Shown: positions 53,772 through 63,324, counted from the stretch's first letter. The stretch is DNA of 64,000 bases from Afipia felis ATCC 53690 (GCF_000314735.2 NZ_KB375270.1:1-64000); one strand, 5' to 3'. Numbers and translations: made by a program. The notes: generated by a model not told the origin, from the letters alone.

Positions 53772-54923
53772 ATGCGGGAGCCTTTCGTGAACGGGAATCC
53801 AACCCTCGAGCAGACGCCGCTTGGCGCCGGTGTGGCGTTGCGCGCGGCCGGGGAATGGACCGTGCACCATGCGCCCGCTCTCGAGAAGCTTGTGGAGCAC
53901 ACCGAGCGTTCCCGTGACGGCGGACGCGCAAGCCTCGTCATCGACGTCTCGCAGATATCCCGACTGGATACGTTCGGCGCCTGGCTGATCGAGCGGTTGC
54001 GCCGCGCTCTGACACGCGGCGATACCGCTCCGATGATCGCAGGCCTGTCGGCGGATTACGCAAGCCTCGTCGAGGAAGTGAAGCGCGTGAAGGCCGTGCC
54101 GGAGCCGGCAAAGCCGTCGTTCGGTCCGATCCGCGCTGTCGAGGCAATTGGCCGCAGCGTCGCGGAGGTCGGAGATACGCTGCTCGGTCTTCTCAATATG
54201 ACGGGCTCGATCCTCTATGCGTTCTGGCGCGTGATCCTGCATCCGTCCCGTTTCCGCCTGACTTCGACCGTCCATCAACTGGAGCAGGTCTGCTGGCGTG
54301 CGGTGCCGATCGTGGTGCTGATCACCTTTCTGATCGGCTGCATCATCGCTCAGCAGGGCATTTTCCAGTTCCGCAAGTTCGGCGCGGACGTGTTTGTGGT
54401 CGACATGCTCGGTGTGCTGGTGCTGCGCGAGATCGGTGTGCTGCTGGTGGCGATCATGGTCGCGGGCCGTTCGGGCAGCGCCTACACGGCCGAACTCGGC
54501 TCGATGCGGATGCGCGAGGAAATCGATGCCTTGCGCACCATGGGATTCAATCCGACCGAAGTGCTGATTCTGCCACGCATTCTCGCGCTGGTGATCGCGA
54601 TGCCGATTCTGGCCTTCCTCGGCGCGATGGCTGCGCTTTACGGCGGTGGCCTCACGGCATGGATCTATGGTGGCGTGCAGCCCGATGCGTTCCTGTCGCG
54701 ATTGCGCGAGGCGATCTCGATCAACCATTTCACCGTCGGCCTCGTGAAAGCGCCTTTCATGGCGCTCATCATCGGCGTCATCGCCTGTGTCGAAGGTGCT
54801 GCGGTGCAGGGCAGCGCGGAATCGCTCGGCAAGCACACCACGGCATCTGTGGTGAAGTCGATCTTCTTCGTCATTGTTGTTGATGGCCTGTTCGCCATCT
54901 TCTTCGCCTCGATCGGAGTCTGA
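53772..54923 (+). CDS. mlaE: MlaE-family ABC transporter permease with N-terminal STAS domain
   Basis: A 383-residue permease of the maintenance-of-lipid-asymmetry system. The first 100 residues are a STAS-like domain (ASLVIDVSQISRLDTFGAWL), a fusion that replaces separate MlaB. The MlaE core follows with five helices and the signature AGRSGSAYTAELGSMRMREE followed by IDALRTMGFNPTEVL. It moves phospholipids between inner and outer membranes with MlaF and MlaD, encoded next. ATG 53772 is used; the earlier ATG 53703 adds an unusual leader. Confidence 0.9.
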   Translation: MREPFVNGNPTLEQTPLGAGVALRAAGEWTVHHAPALEKLVEHTERSRDGGRASLVIDVSQISRLDTFGAWLIERLRRALTRGDTAPMIAGLSADYASLVEEVKRVKAVPEPAKPSFGPIRAVEAIGRSVAEVGDTLLGLLNMTGSILYAFWRVILHPSRFRLTSTVHQLEQVCWRAVPIVVLITFLIGCIIAQQGIFQFRKFGADVFVVDMLGVLVLREIGVLLVAIMVAGRSGSAYTAELGSMRMREEIDALRTMGFNPTEVLILPRILALVIAMPILAFLGAMAALYGGGLTAWIYGGVQPDAFLSRLREAISINHFTVGLVKAPFMALIIGVIACVEGAAVQGSAESLGKHTTASVVKSIFFVIVVDGLFAIFFASIGV

Positions 54924-54926
54924 GCG

Positions 54927-55697
54927 ATGGTTGCCACTCCGAACGATGCGATCATCCGGGTCCGCGACCTCACGGTGGGATTCGGCAACAGGCTGATCCT
55001 CGACAAGCTCAGCCTCGACGTGAGGCGCGGTGAGATCCTTGGCTTCGTCGGTCCCTCCGGCGCAGGCAAGTCGGTGCTGACCCGCACCATTCTCGGCCTG
55101 ATGCCGAAACGCTCGGGTACCATCGAGGTGTTCGGCATCAACATGAACGAGGCCGACGACAAGACCCGCAGTGCTGTCGAACGTCGATGGGGCGTGCTGT
55201 TCCAGCAGGGCGCGCTGTTTTCCTCGTTGACGGTGCGGCAGAACATCCAGTTTCCGGTCCGCGAGTTCATGAAGGTGTCGGAGCGGCTGCTCGATGAGAT
55301 TGTCGTCGCCAAGCTCACCATGGTCGGGCTGCGGCCTGAAACCGCCGACCTTTATCCGTCCGAATTGTCAGGCGGCATGATCAAGCGCGTGGCGCTGGCC
55401 CGCGCGCTGGCGCTCGACCCGGAGATCGTGTTTCTCGACGAGCCGACCTCGGGCCTCGACCCGATCAGCGCCGGCGATTTCGACGAACTCGTCATGACCT
55501 TGCAGCGTGCTTTGGGGCTGACGGTTTTCATGGTAACGCACGACCTCGATAGCTTGAAAACCGCATGCAACCGGATCGCCGTGCTCGGCGACAAGAAGGT
55601 GCTGCTGGTCGGCACCATGAACGACATGCTGGCGTCCCGGCATCCGTGGTTGCAGGAATACTTCCATGGCAAGCGTGCGCGTACCGTTATTGCGTAG
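54927..55697 (+). CDS. mlaF: MlaF-family ABC transporter ATPase
   Basis: A 256-residue ATPase. Walker A is in GFVGPSGAGKSVLTRTILGL, the signature in LSGGMIKRVALARAL, and Walker B in EIVFLDEPTSGLDPIS. The QQGALFSSLTVRQN Q-loop is typical of Mla/Ttg2A-type importers. It lies four bases after mlaE and 15 before mlaD in an obvious operon. Confidence 0.94.
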   Translation: MVATPNDAIIRVRDLTVGFGNRLILDKLSLDVRRGEILGFVGPSGAGKSVLTRTILGLMPKRSGTIEVFGINMNEADDKTRSAVERRWGVLFQQGALFSSLTVRQNIQFPVREFMKVSERLLDEIVVAKLTMVGLRPETADLYPSELSGGMIKRVALARALALDPEIVFLDEPTSGLDPISAGDFDELVMTLQRALGLTVFMVTHDLDSLKTACNRIAVLGDKKVLLVGTMNDMLASRHPWLQEYFHGKRARTVIA

Positions 55698-55712
55698 ACC
55701 GGAGTTTGAGTG

Positions 55713-56576
55713 ATGGAAACGCGGGCGAACTACCTTCTGATCGGCACCTTTACGCTGGCGGTGATCGCTGCGGCGTTCGGTTTCGTGTTCTGGTTTCAGA
55801 ACCTCGGCGCGGTCGCGCAGCGCACGCCGATCCGCATCATTTTCGAAGGCGCGGCCTCGGGCCTGCGCACTGGCGGCAACGTCAATTTCAACGGCATCAA
55901 GATCGGCGAGGTGACCTCGATCAAGCTCGACGATCCGAAGCGCGTGGTGGTGATCGCCTCCGTCGACAAGAGCGCGCCGATCCGCGCGGACACCCTCGTC
56001 GGACTGGAGTTCGCGGGTCTCACCGGTGTATCGGCGGTGTCGCTGAAAGGCGGCTCGCTGGAGGCGGGCGGCATTCCGGTGGCCGACGACGGCGTGCCGA
56101 CCCTCACCGCCGATCCGAACGCCATCATGGATATCGGCGAGGCTGTGCGGGCGACGCTGCAGAATGTCAACAAGCTCGTCACTGATAATCAGGTCGCTCT
56201 GCATGACAGCATGGAAAACCTGAAGACCTTCTCCAAGGCTTTGGCGGATAATTCGAATCGCATCGATAGCATCATGGTCGGCGTGGAATCGCTGATGGGC
56301 GGCAAGGAAGGCGAGGAAGGTGAATTGCAGAAGGCCGCGCGGTCGTTCCGCGAACTGGCCGACAATCTCGACAAGCGGACAGCGGTCCTGACGTCGGATG
56401 GGCGCGCGCTGATCACAGATAGCCGCCGCACGCTTGGCGACATCAGCCGCGCCGTGAACAATTTTGACCGCAACCCGACCCGCGTGCTGTTCGGCGCGAG
56501 CAATACAGACAATCGCGCTGCACCCCCGCAACAGGCTCCTGCTCCACCGGCGCGGGGGCACCGTCCGGCCCGATGA
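55713..56576 (+). CDS. mlaD: MlaD-family MCE-domain lipoprotein-like periplasmic protein
   Basis: A 287-residue protein with an N-terminal membrane anchor (NYLLIGTFTLAVIAAAFGFV) and an MCE domain (IIFEGAASGLRTGGNVNFNG followed by IKIGEVTSI). The later part is helical, with SMENLKTFSKALADNSNRID, and the end is Pro/Ala rich. MlaD forms the periplasmic lipid-binding ring of the transporter. The stop codon overlaps the glk start by four bases (ATGA). No MlaA or MlaC gene is nearby. Confidence 0.92.
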   Translation: METRANYLLIGTFTLAVIAAAFGFVFWFQNLGAVAQRTPIRIIFEGAASGLRTGGNVNFNGIKIGEVTSIKLDDPKRVVVIASVDKSAPIRADTLVGLEFAGLTGVSAVSLKGGSLEAGGIPVADDGVPTLTADPNAIMDIGEAVRATLQNVNKLVTDNQVALHDSMENLKTFSKALADNSNRIDSIMVGVESLMGGKEGEEGELQKAARSFRELADNLDKRTAVLTSDGRALITDSRRTLGDISRAVNNFDRNPTRVLFGASNTDNRAAPPQQAPAPPARGHRPAR

Positions 56577-57553
56577 ACGTAACGACGCCCGCAGGACTGG
56601 ATGACCTGCGGGTCATCGGCGATATCGGCGGTACCCATGCCCGCTTTGCGCTGGCGCAGCGCGGGGCTTACAGCCATCTGCAACGTGTCGACGTCGCAAA
56701 ATACGATTCGCTGATTGAGGCGCTGAAGGATTATCTCGCCGTGCTGCCGTCGGGACTGCTGCCGTCGGTCGCGGTGATCGATGTCGCGGGCCCCGTGCGC
56801 GGCGATCATGTGAAGATGACCAATCTCGCCTGGTCGTTCTCGGCGGATGACATGAAGCATCGCCTTGGCCTGAAGGCGTTTCGTGTGCTGAACGATTTTG
56901 CCGCAGCCGCATCCTCCATTCCCTATTTGCCGCAAGCGGATTGCTTTCCGATCGGCCCGGATATCTCAGGCGTGAAAGGGCCGATCGGCGTGGTCGGTCC
57001 CGGCACGGGACTGGGCGTCGGCGCGCTGGTGCCGAACGGTGACGGCTGGACGCTTATTCCGGGCGAGGGCGGTCATGTTAGCCTTCCGCCATCCAGCGAG
57101 ATCGAAGACCGCATCCTTGTCATTCTTCGTAAGCGATTCGGGCATGCCTCTGCCGAGCGCGCGCTTTCGGGCGTGGGTCTCGTCAATCTCTATCACGCGC
57201 TGTGTGAGATCGATGGCGTGGCGGCCGCACCGTTCACGCCGGCCGATGTGACCGATCATGCTATTCGCGGCACCGATCCGCTTTGCGTAAAGGCGTTCGC
57301 GCATTTTTGTGAGATGCTCGGCACGGTGGCGGGGGATCTTGCCCTGACGCTCGGTGCAAGCGGCGGCATCTATATCGCAGGCGGCATCTTGCTGCGTTTC
57401 AAGGAGGCTTTCGCAGCCTCCGGCTTTCGCACGCGGTTCGAGAGCAAGGGCCGCTTCCGCGATTGGCTGCAAACCGTTCCGACACGGCTCATTCTGGAAG
57501 AGTCGCCGGCGCTGCTCGGGCTTGCCAACGTGCCGATCGAGGTCGGCGTTTAA
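56573..57553 (+). CDS. glk: Glucokinase
   Basis: Glk phosphorylates glucose with ATP. The 326-residue protein belongs to the bacterial Glk (ROK-free) group: the phosphate-1 motif DLRVIGDIGGTHARFALAQ, the adenosine-side VGPGTGLGVGAL, the substrate loop with IPGEGGHVSLPP, and AGGILLRFKEAFAASGF. Its ATG overlaps the mlaD stop, so its translation is coupled to the lipid-transport operon, a pairing with no obvious functional reason. A strong terminator follows at 57561. Confidence 0.94.
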   Translation: MNVTTPAGLDDLRVIGDIGGTHARFALAQRGAYSHLQRVDVAKYDSLIEALKDYLAVLPSGLLPSVAVIDVAGPVRGDHVKMTNLAWSFSADDMKHRLGLKAFRVLNDFAAAASSIPYLPQADCFPIGPDISGVKGPIGVVGPGTGLGVGALVPNGDGWTLIPGEGGHVSLPPSSEIEDRILVILRKRFGHASAERALSGVGLVNLYHALCEIDGVAAAPFTPADVTDHAIRGTDPLCVKAFAHFCEMLGTVAGDLALTLGASGGIYIAGGILLRFKEAFAASGFRTRFESKGRFRDWLQTVPTRLILEESPALLGLANVPIEVGV

Positions 57554-57560
57554 AGACATA

Positions 57561-57593
57561 AAAAAAGCGGAAGCCTTGGCTTCCGCTTTTTTG
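57561..57593. terminator. Bidirectional rho-independent terminator
   Basis: An A-run and aagcggaagc (57565-57574) pairs with gcttccgctt and a T-run (57579-57592) around a CTTG loop. The stem is flanked by A and T tracts on both sides, so it can serve glk (plus) and the giant coiled-coil gene ending at 57617 (minus). Confidence 0.92.
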
Positions 57594-57616
57594 TTTCATG
57601 TGTTCGTTGTTCGCTG

Positions 57617-60600
57617 TCAGCCGAGGCGGCCTGCAGCGTGGGCGAGCAGCGTGTAAACCAGCCCCGTCTCTGAGGTCAGATGGCCGCGCAGCACGGCCGG
57701 GCCGCGCTCGTCACGCGACACCTCGTCCAGCAGCCGTTCGAACTCGTTGATGTAACGGTCCACAGTCTGCTTGAAGGCGCGGTCTGCGCGATACTTGCGG
57801 GCAACCTCGTCGAACGCCTTCTGACCTGACGGCGTGTAGAGGCGCTTGTTGAAGGCCTTGCGCTCGCCGCGCTGGTAGCGGTCCCACATCTCGGCGGCGA
57901 GATCGCGGTCCACCAGACGCGAGATATCGAGCGAGAGGGCATCCAGCGGATTGCCGCTCGGCGCACGTGCCGCCTGCTGAGGCGCACGGCCACGCTCGTT
58001 GACGGTGGCATCGGTGCGGTTGAGCAGGTCTGACAGCCAGCCGTCACGCGCCTGATCAGAGCCGGCGGGGCTGACGGACGGCGCTTCGGTGCGGCGTGCG
58101 TTCGACGCGCCGAGGTCGGGCGGTGGCAGATTCGAGGCGCTGCCATAGTCGCGGCCGCGCGGAGCCGGTGCAGCAGCCCGGTTGCTCGCCGCAGCCACCG
58201 CAGGTTCTTCCTCGCGCTGACGCGTCGCGGCGACGTCGAGGCCGCGGCCGTGACGGGCGACGATGCGATTGAGTTCGGCCAGCGCTTCGATCTGATCGAC
58301 GATGACCTTGCGCATCTGCGCGGTGCTCTCGGATGCCTCCTGCGGCAGTTCGAGAACGCCGCGGCGCAGTTCGGCGCGGGTACTGTCGAGTTCCTGATGC
58401 AGTTCGGCCGCCATCTGCTTCATCGACTGAACGATGTTGCCGAACTTGTCGTTCGCCTCCGCGAACATCGCGGCGGCATCCTGGGTCCCGCGATCGTAGA
58501 TGTCGCCCATTGCTTCCAGCGTCTGGCGACGCTCGTCCTCGACAGCCATGCGGACTGCCTCGAACTGGCGGCCGACCGCGGAGGAGCTTGCTCCGGCGCT
58601 CTCGGCAACGACGCGGGCGATATCGCGCGCGCGCAACTCGGCGGCGTTGAGCGATTCCTCGAGGAGGCTGACGAAGCGGTTGAGGCGTTCGTCGAGATCA
58701 AGGGTGCGGGTGTCGATCGTGGTGGAGAGCTGCTCCAGCAGGCTCTGGCGTTCGGCAACGGTCTGCGAGGTGCGTTCGTTGCTGGCCTCGACCGTGCTGA
58801 CGGCCTCGGAGAGCAGGCGGCCATGACTTTCGAACTGGCTCGAGAGACTGCTGAGGCCTTCCAGTGCACCGGAGGTGGACTCGTTGAACGTACGCAGTTG
58901 GTCTTCCAGCGCGGTCGTCGAGGCGCTGTTGCGGCTGGTGACGTCGTTGAGCGCGGTGACGAAATCGGCCACGCGCGTGACCAATGCCCGCTCCAGCGAG
59001 TTGAGGTTTTCGTGGGCGCCGGTGAGCACCTCCTGCAGCAGGATGTTGCCTTCACGCAGCCGCTCGAACAGTGCGACCGTATCCGTGCGCAGGATCTTGC
59101 TGGTCTCCTGCATCTCGGTGACGGCCGCGGCCGCGACCTGACGCGACTGGTCGATCGCGGCGCGCGTGCTGGTCTCGACATCCTTCAGCGCCTTGCCGAC
59201 GGAGCCGGTGGCCAACTCGCTCGCGGCGGCGATCTGCCGCGAGATGTCCGAGCTCTGGCTCATCAGCTGCATAGTGAAGTCGCCGCTCTGAGACTCGATC
59301 GACTTGAGCGCGCTGGTGGTCGCACCACTGATTGTGTGAGCGAGCTCGTGCGTCTTGGTGCTGAGCGCCTCGACGAGTTGCGCGCTCTTGCCGTCGATCA
59401 TCAGGCTGAGCTGTCCGCTCCGGTCGTTGAGGGTCGCCGTGAGCTGGTTGCTCTTGTCGCCCAGGATCGCCGCAAGCTGTTCGGTCTTGCCGCCGAGAAC
59501 CGCAGCAAGCTGTTCGGTCGTGCCGCCAAGGACCGCCGCAAGCTGCTCGGTTGTGCCGCCGAGGGCTGTTGCGAGTTGGTCGCTCTTGTCGTTGAGGGTT
59601 GTGGCGAGCTGGCCGCTCCTCTCGTTGAGGGTTGCAGCGAGTTGTTCGGTCTTGTCGCCCAGGATGGCTGCAAGCTGCTCGGTCTTGTGGCCGAGGGTCG
59701 CCGCAAGCTGACCGCTCTTGTCGCCGAGAACCAAGGCGAACTCTTCGGTCTTGGCGGCGATCGCTTCGGTGAGCGGTCCGCGCTTGTCGTCCAGCAGGAG
59801 CGAGATGCGTTCGGCGTGATCGCGAACGCCGCCGGTGATTTCCTCGACCTTGGTGTTGAGCGACAGGCCGAAGGTTTCGGTACCGGCGGAGATGGTGCGC
59901 TCGATCTCGGCGGATGCCGACTTGATCTGGGCGCTGGCATTGTTCGAGGCGAGAAGGAGAGTGCCTTCCGCGTCGCGTGCGCTCGTCTGGATGGTGCGTT
60001 CCACCTCGGTCGTGGTGGTGCGCAACTGCGAGCCGACTTCGCCAGACAGAGCCAGCAGCGACTGCTGTGCGTTGCGGGCGCCGGCCTGAATGGCCTCGCT
60101 GGTTTCCACAACGAGATTGGTCAGCGAGCGCTCCGAATCCTCGACGCGCGATTTGATGCTCTGCGTGATTTCGTCGGTGCGCGCCAGCAGGGTTTCGCTG
60201 GCCTTCTGGCCGCTCGCCTCGACACGGCTGGCGGCGGACTCCACGCGGATGTCGAGCAGGTTCTCGAAGCGCACGACGCGGGCCTCGATGTCGGAGGCAA
60301 CCGAGCCGGCATGGGCTTCGATGCCCTTCTGCATCTCGCCGAAGCGGGTGGAGAGGGTGTCGGCGAGAGCGGTGCTCTGCGCATCGATGGTCTGGGTGAC
60401 GACCTCAGCGCGCTTGTCGAACGAATGTTCGAGCGCGGAGAGGCGATGGTCGATGGTGTTGTCGAATGCCTTGATCGTGGTGTCGAGCGACACTTCGAGC
60501 GTGGTGACGCGGGAGTCGAGGGCGCTCTGGAAGGCACCGAGCCGTTCGTCGAGGCTGTCGCGAATCTGCGCGCCGTGCGTGGTGACGCGCGTATCGAAGC

Positions 60601-62185
60601 TGTCGACATAAGTCTTCAGGCTGTCGGAGATGTTTTCGGTGTGCTGGCCCATGCGTTCGACGATCTCGCCGCCATAGGTCTTCACCGTGCGGTCGAATTC
60701 GGCGACGTGGCGGGTGATCAGCGCGCCAAGCGTGCCGCTGTCGCGGGCAAATTTCTCGGCGAGTTCGCCGCCCTGTTCGCGCATCAGCGTTTCGAACGAA
60801 GCGATGCGGGAGGCAAGGGTTTCGTGCGCGCTTTCGGTCTGGCTTGCGACCTTCGCCACCAGTGTATTGACGGTGACATCGAGTCCTTCGCTGACTGACT
60901 CGCCTGTCGTGAGGATGCGGTCGGCAAGGCGGCTGCCTGCTTCGTCCACCTTCGCGGCGAGATCGATTGAGCGCAGCTCCATCTCGTTCAACAGCGAGTC
61001 GCCGGAATTCTTGAGCGTGTCGTGAACCTGCTCGGTGCGCAGCGTGATGCCATCGACGATCGCATTGGCGCGCTGATCGAATTCTCCGGTGATACGTTCG
61101 ACGCGGTCGTTGAGCAGTTCGTGAATGTTGTCGGCGAGTTCGGCGAACTCGTCGTGGATATGGTTGGTCTTGAAGTTGAGGTTTGCAGTGAGCTGTTCGC
61201 TCGCCTCCAGGACCGCATTGGCGGTCTGGTTGCTGGCTTCCTCAAGGCGGTCGAGCAGGTCGCCGCCGCGCTCGCCGAGCGCGATGATCATGTTGTCGCC
61301 GGCAGCGGCGAACGCACCGGTGATGTGATCGCTACGCTCTTCCAGCATGTGGGTGATGTTGTTTGTCACCTCGTCCACGCGCGAGGCAATGGCATCGCTG
61401 ATGATGGCAATGTCTTGACGCAGATCGATCTGCACGCCGGAAATGGCATTGCGAACCTGTTCAGCCTGGCCGACGAGCGCGTCGCGCTGGACCGAGATAT
61501 CGTCGAGCAGGGCGCGGATGCGGACTTCGTTGTCGCTGTAGGCGCGCTCCAGCGCGGAGACTTCGTTGGTGACAAGGGCTTCGAGTTCGCCCGCGCGCGC
61601 GATTGCGCGCTCGACGCCGTCGCCCATAGCCGCGACTTCGCGGCGGATGGCCTGACCAACGGTGACCATGGCATCACTAGCGACGTGTTCGGGCTCGGAG
61701 AAACGTACGGCCATCTGCGCCATCGACTGGGCGATCATGCTCAGTTCCTGGCTGCGCCAGGAGACGCTCGCGATGAAATAGAACAGTACCAACGGTGTCA
61801 CGAACACGCAGGCGAGGCCGACGAGGGCCAGCGCGCCACCGTTTGAGCCGACCATGGCTTCGAGCGAAGGCAGGAAGGAGACGATCAGAAAGCCTGCGGC
61901 GGCGATCCACAGTGCTGAGAAGATGGCGGCGAACGTGTAGGCGCTGCGGCGGGGGCGGCCGCGCTGAAGCGATTGCAGGACCGCGCCGATGGCTTCGCGG
62001 TCGTCATTAGCGGCCTGGCGGCCGAAGCGGGAATCGCCGAAATCGCCTTCGGGCGCACGAAGCGGCTCGTTGGGCAGGGACAACTGGTCGTCGGCCGCTT
62101 GCGAGGGATCGGAGATGTTCAAGGCTTCCTGAATCGCCGAGAGCGCGACTTCAGTTGGGTCTTTGACCTTCGGATTCTTCGCCAT
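57617..62185 (-). CDS. Giant coiled-coil membrane protein, growth-pole-ring (GPR/RgsE) type
   Basis: A 1522-residue protein. A cytoplasmic N-terminus of 80 residues precedes two membrane helices (about 83-107 and 117-139). More than 1200 residues of helix follow, with apolipoprotein-like repeats full of Ala, Glu, Ser, Thr and Gln. Residues 810-952 are thirteen 11-residue repeats (consensus GDKTEQLAAxL). A Pro/Ala linker lies near 1370-1440 and a globular end follows (AAEMWDRYQRGERKAFNKRL). This layout matches the Rhizobiales growth-pole ring protein (Agrobacterium GPR, Sinorhizobium RgsE), needed for polar growth and rod shape. The assignment rests on architecture, not alignment. It is divergent from the Hpt gene. 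Confidence 0.7.
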   Translation of the reverse strand: MAKNPKVKDPTEVALSAIQEALNISDPSQAADDQLSLPNEPLRAPEGDFGDSRFGRQAANDDREAIGAVLQSLQRGRPRRSAYTFAAIFSALWIAAAGFLIVSFLPSLEAMVGSNGGALALVGLACVFVTPLVLFYFIASVSWRSQELSMIAQSMAQMAVRFSEPEHVASDAMVTVGQAIRREVAAMGDGVERAIARAGELEALVTNEVSALERAYSDNEVRIRALLDDISVQRDALVGQAEQVRNAISGVQIDLRQDIAIISDAIASRVDEVTNNITHMLEERSDHITGAFAAAGDNMIIALGERGGDLLDRLEEASNQTANAVLEASEQLTANLNFKTNHIHDEFAELADNIHELLNDRVERITGEFDQRANAIVDGITLRTEQVHDTLKNSGDSLLNEMELRSIDLAAKVDEAGSRLADRILTTGESVSEGLDVTVNTLVAKVASQTESAHETLASRIASFETLMREQGGELAEKFARDSGTLGALITRHVAEFDRTVKTYGGEIVERMGQHTENISDSLKTYVDSFDTRVTTHGAQIRDSLDERLGAFQSALDSRVTTLEVSLDTTIKAFDNTIDHRLSALEHSFDKRAEVVTQTIDAQSTALADTLSTRFGEMQKGIEAHAGSVASDIEARVVRFENLLDIRVESAASRVEASGQKASETLLARTDEITQSIKSRVEDSERSLTNLVVETSEAIQAGARNAQQSLLALSGEVGSQLRTTTTEVERTIQTSARDAEGTLLLASNNASAQIKSASAEIERTISAGTETFGLSLNTKVEEITGGVRDHAERISLLLDDKRGPLTEAIAAKTEEFALVLGDKSGQLAATLGHKTEQLAAILGDKTEQLAATLNERSGQLATTLNDKSDQLATALGGTTEQLAAVLGGTTEQLAAVLGGKTEQLAAILGDKSNQLTATLNDRSGQLSLMIDGKSAQLVEALSTKTHELAHTISGATTSALKSIESQSGDFTMQLMSQSSDISRQIAAASELATGSVGKALKDVETSTRAAIDQSRQVAAAAVTEMQETSKILRTDTVALFERLREGNILLQEVLTGAHENLNSLERALVTRVADFVTALNDVTSRNSASTTALEDQLRTFNESTSGALEGLSSLSSQFESHGRLLSEAVSTVEASNERTSQTVAERQSLLEQLSTTIDTRTLDLDERLNRFVSLLEESLNAAELRARDIARVVAESAGASSSAVGRQFEAVRMAVEDERRQTLEAMGDIYDRGTQDAAAMFAEANDKFGNIVQSMKQMAAELHQELDSTRAELRRGVLELPQEASESTAQMRKVIVDQIEALAELNRIVARHGRGLDVAATRQREEEPAVAAASNRAAAPAPRGRDYGSASNLPPPDLGASNARRTEAPSVSPAGSDQARDGWLSDLLNRTDATVNERGRAPQQAARAPSGNPLDALSLDISRLVDRDLAAEMWDRYQRGERKAFNKRLYTPSGQKAFDEVARKYRADRAFKQTVDRYINEFERLLDEVSRDERGPAVLRGHLTSETGLVYTLLAHAAGRLG
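59330..59758 (-). repeat. Thirteen tandem 33-bp (11-residue) repeats inside the coiled-coil gene
   Basis: Read on the coding strand, thirteen units of 33 bases encode 11-residue repeats such as GDKTEQLAAIL, NERSGQLATTL and GGTTEQLAAVL (the last appears twice in a row, with small DNA changes). Such hendecads are usual in apolipoprotein-like amphipathic helices. High DNA similarity between units means copy number may vary between strains. Confidence 0.85.
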
Positions 62186-62535
62186 TTACAGGTACGCCCT
62201 TGTTTTTTCACGCACTTAAGGAGGGTGCTGCGGTCTTGTCTGCCGCGCCGTCCCGTCCTTGCCACATCCCGCAGGCCATGACTGCTGCGGATAGTGGCTT
62301 GTCCCCCATTTCCGCCAACATCCTATTGGCTGATTAGGTCGAATGAAATGGTTCGCGTTAAGAACATTTTAATCATCGTTAACACGGGCCCGGGCACCCC
62401 TACCAAAACCGCTGTTTTAGGGGCTCCCTGAAATTGTGGCGAAATCGTGTTGGGGATAGCGGGGCCGATTTTGAAAGATTGCGTTAACCGAATTCGTGTT
62501 CGCTGGCGGTCCAGCCGTCTTGCGGGCAGGGTGCG
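62186..62535. other. Divergent intergenic region with a nested hairpin
   Basis: A 350-base spacer between the giant coiled-coil gene (minus) and the Hpt gene (plus), so both promoters should be here. A patch at 62340-62395 is AT-rich, including aacattttaatcatcgttaa. At 62397-62423 a nested stem is seen: ccccta/tagggg outside and aaaac/gtttt inside around a cgct loop. No coding sequence is apparent. Confidence 0.5.
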
Positions 62536-62916
62536 ATGCAGTTTTCAATCGAACAGGTTCCATGGATGCCTTCGCCGCCGCTGGTCCCGATGCCAACGCC
62601 GCTGGACTTGTCCTATCTGCGGAGCATGACGCTCGGCGATGTGCATCTCGAGCGCGAAGTGCTGGAGATGTTCAAGACGCAGACCCGCGATCTGCTGGCG
62701 CAACTTGCTTCGCATCCTGAAAATTCCGCCGAGCTTGCGCATACGCTGAAAGGCTCTGCGCGCGCGGTTGGCGCGTTCGAGGTCGGCGAGGCTGCTTACG
62801 CGCTGGAAATCGGACTGCACGAGCGCAGCGGCTTCGGCGCCGCGTTCCGGCAGTTGCAAGGATGTGCGCGCGAAGCTTTCGAGGCGATCGATACGCATCT
62901 CGCGCGCGGCAATTAA
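62536..62916 (+). CDS. Hpt (histidine phosphotransfer) domain protein
   Basis: A 126-residue single Hpt domain. The phospho-accepting His69 lies in LAHTLKGSARAVGAF, inside the expected four-helix bundle (REVLEMFKTQTRDLLAQLAS before it, EAAYALEIGLHERSG after it). It would shuttle phosphate between a hybrid kinase and a response regulator. No kinase or regulator gene is adjacent, so its partners are elsewhere. A Pro-rich 20-residue N-terminus is variable, and internal starts (ATG at residue 11 or 19) are possible. Confidence 0.85.
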   Translation: MQFSIEQVPWMPSPPLVPMPTPLDLSYLRSMTLGDVHLEREVLEMFKTQTRDLLAQLASHPENSAELAHTLKGSARAVGAFEVGEAAYALEIGLHERSGFGAAFRQLQGCAREAFEAIDTHLARGN

Positions 62917-63003
62917 TCCAGATAATACGCGGCTTGACGCTGGTATGACGCTGTTGGAGCGGCTATAGACTGCTGCAAACTCCTCGCCGTATTCAAGAGA
63001 TCC

Positions 63004-63324
63004 ATGGTCAAAATCAACTTCATCGATCACGCCGGCACCACCCGTACCGTTGACGTCGATGCCGGCGCGACGGCGATGGAAGCCGCCATCCGCAACGCCA
63101 TTCCCGGCATCGATGCCGAATGCGGAGGCGCGTGTGCCTGCGCCACCTGCCACGTCTATGTCGACGAAGCCTGGCAGGAAAAGGTCGGACCACCTTCGCC
63201 GATGGAAGAGGATATGCTCGATTTCGGCTACGACGTGCGCCCCAATTCGCGCCTCTCCTGCCAGATCAAGATGACCGAGGAACTGGACGGTCTTGTGCTG
63301 CGGACGCCCGAGCGGCAGGCCTGA
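63004..63324 (+). CDS. [2Fe-2S] ferredoxin, vertebrate/adrenodoxin type
   Basis: A 106-residue ferredoxin with the spacing C-x5-C-x2-C-x36-C: Cys40, Cys46, Cys49 and Cys86, in [16 protein letters not shown] and LSCQIK. This is the adrenodoxin/putidaredoxin class, which feeds cytochrome P450s, or Fe-S assembly as Fdx. No isc genes are near. A type-2 ferredoxin-NADP reductase follows 175 bases downstream. In Rhodopseudomonas palustris a similar ferredoxin (PuxB) is encoded near such a reductase, as I recall, which fits an electron-transfer pair. Confidence 0.93.
   Translation: MVKINFIDHAGTTRTVDVDAGATAMEAAIRNAIPGIDAECGGACACATCHVYVDEAWQEKVGPPSPMEEDMLDFGYDVRPNSRLSCQIKMTEELDGLVLRTPERQA

Noticed and set aside
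53655..54836. Upstream extension of the dipeptide epimerase frame to 722 residues
   Set aside because: The added 394 residues are antisense to mlaE and unlike protein. The family N-terminus begins at ATG 53654.
58250..60898. 882-residue plus-strand open frame
   Set aside because: It is exactly antisense to the repetitive coiled-coil gene, whose biased codons keep the opposite strand open. The product has no recognisable domain.
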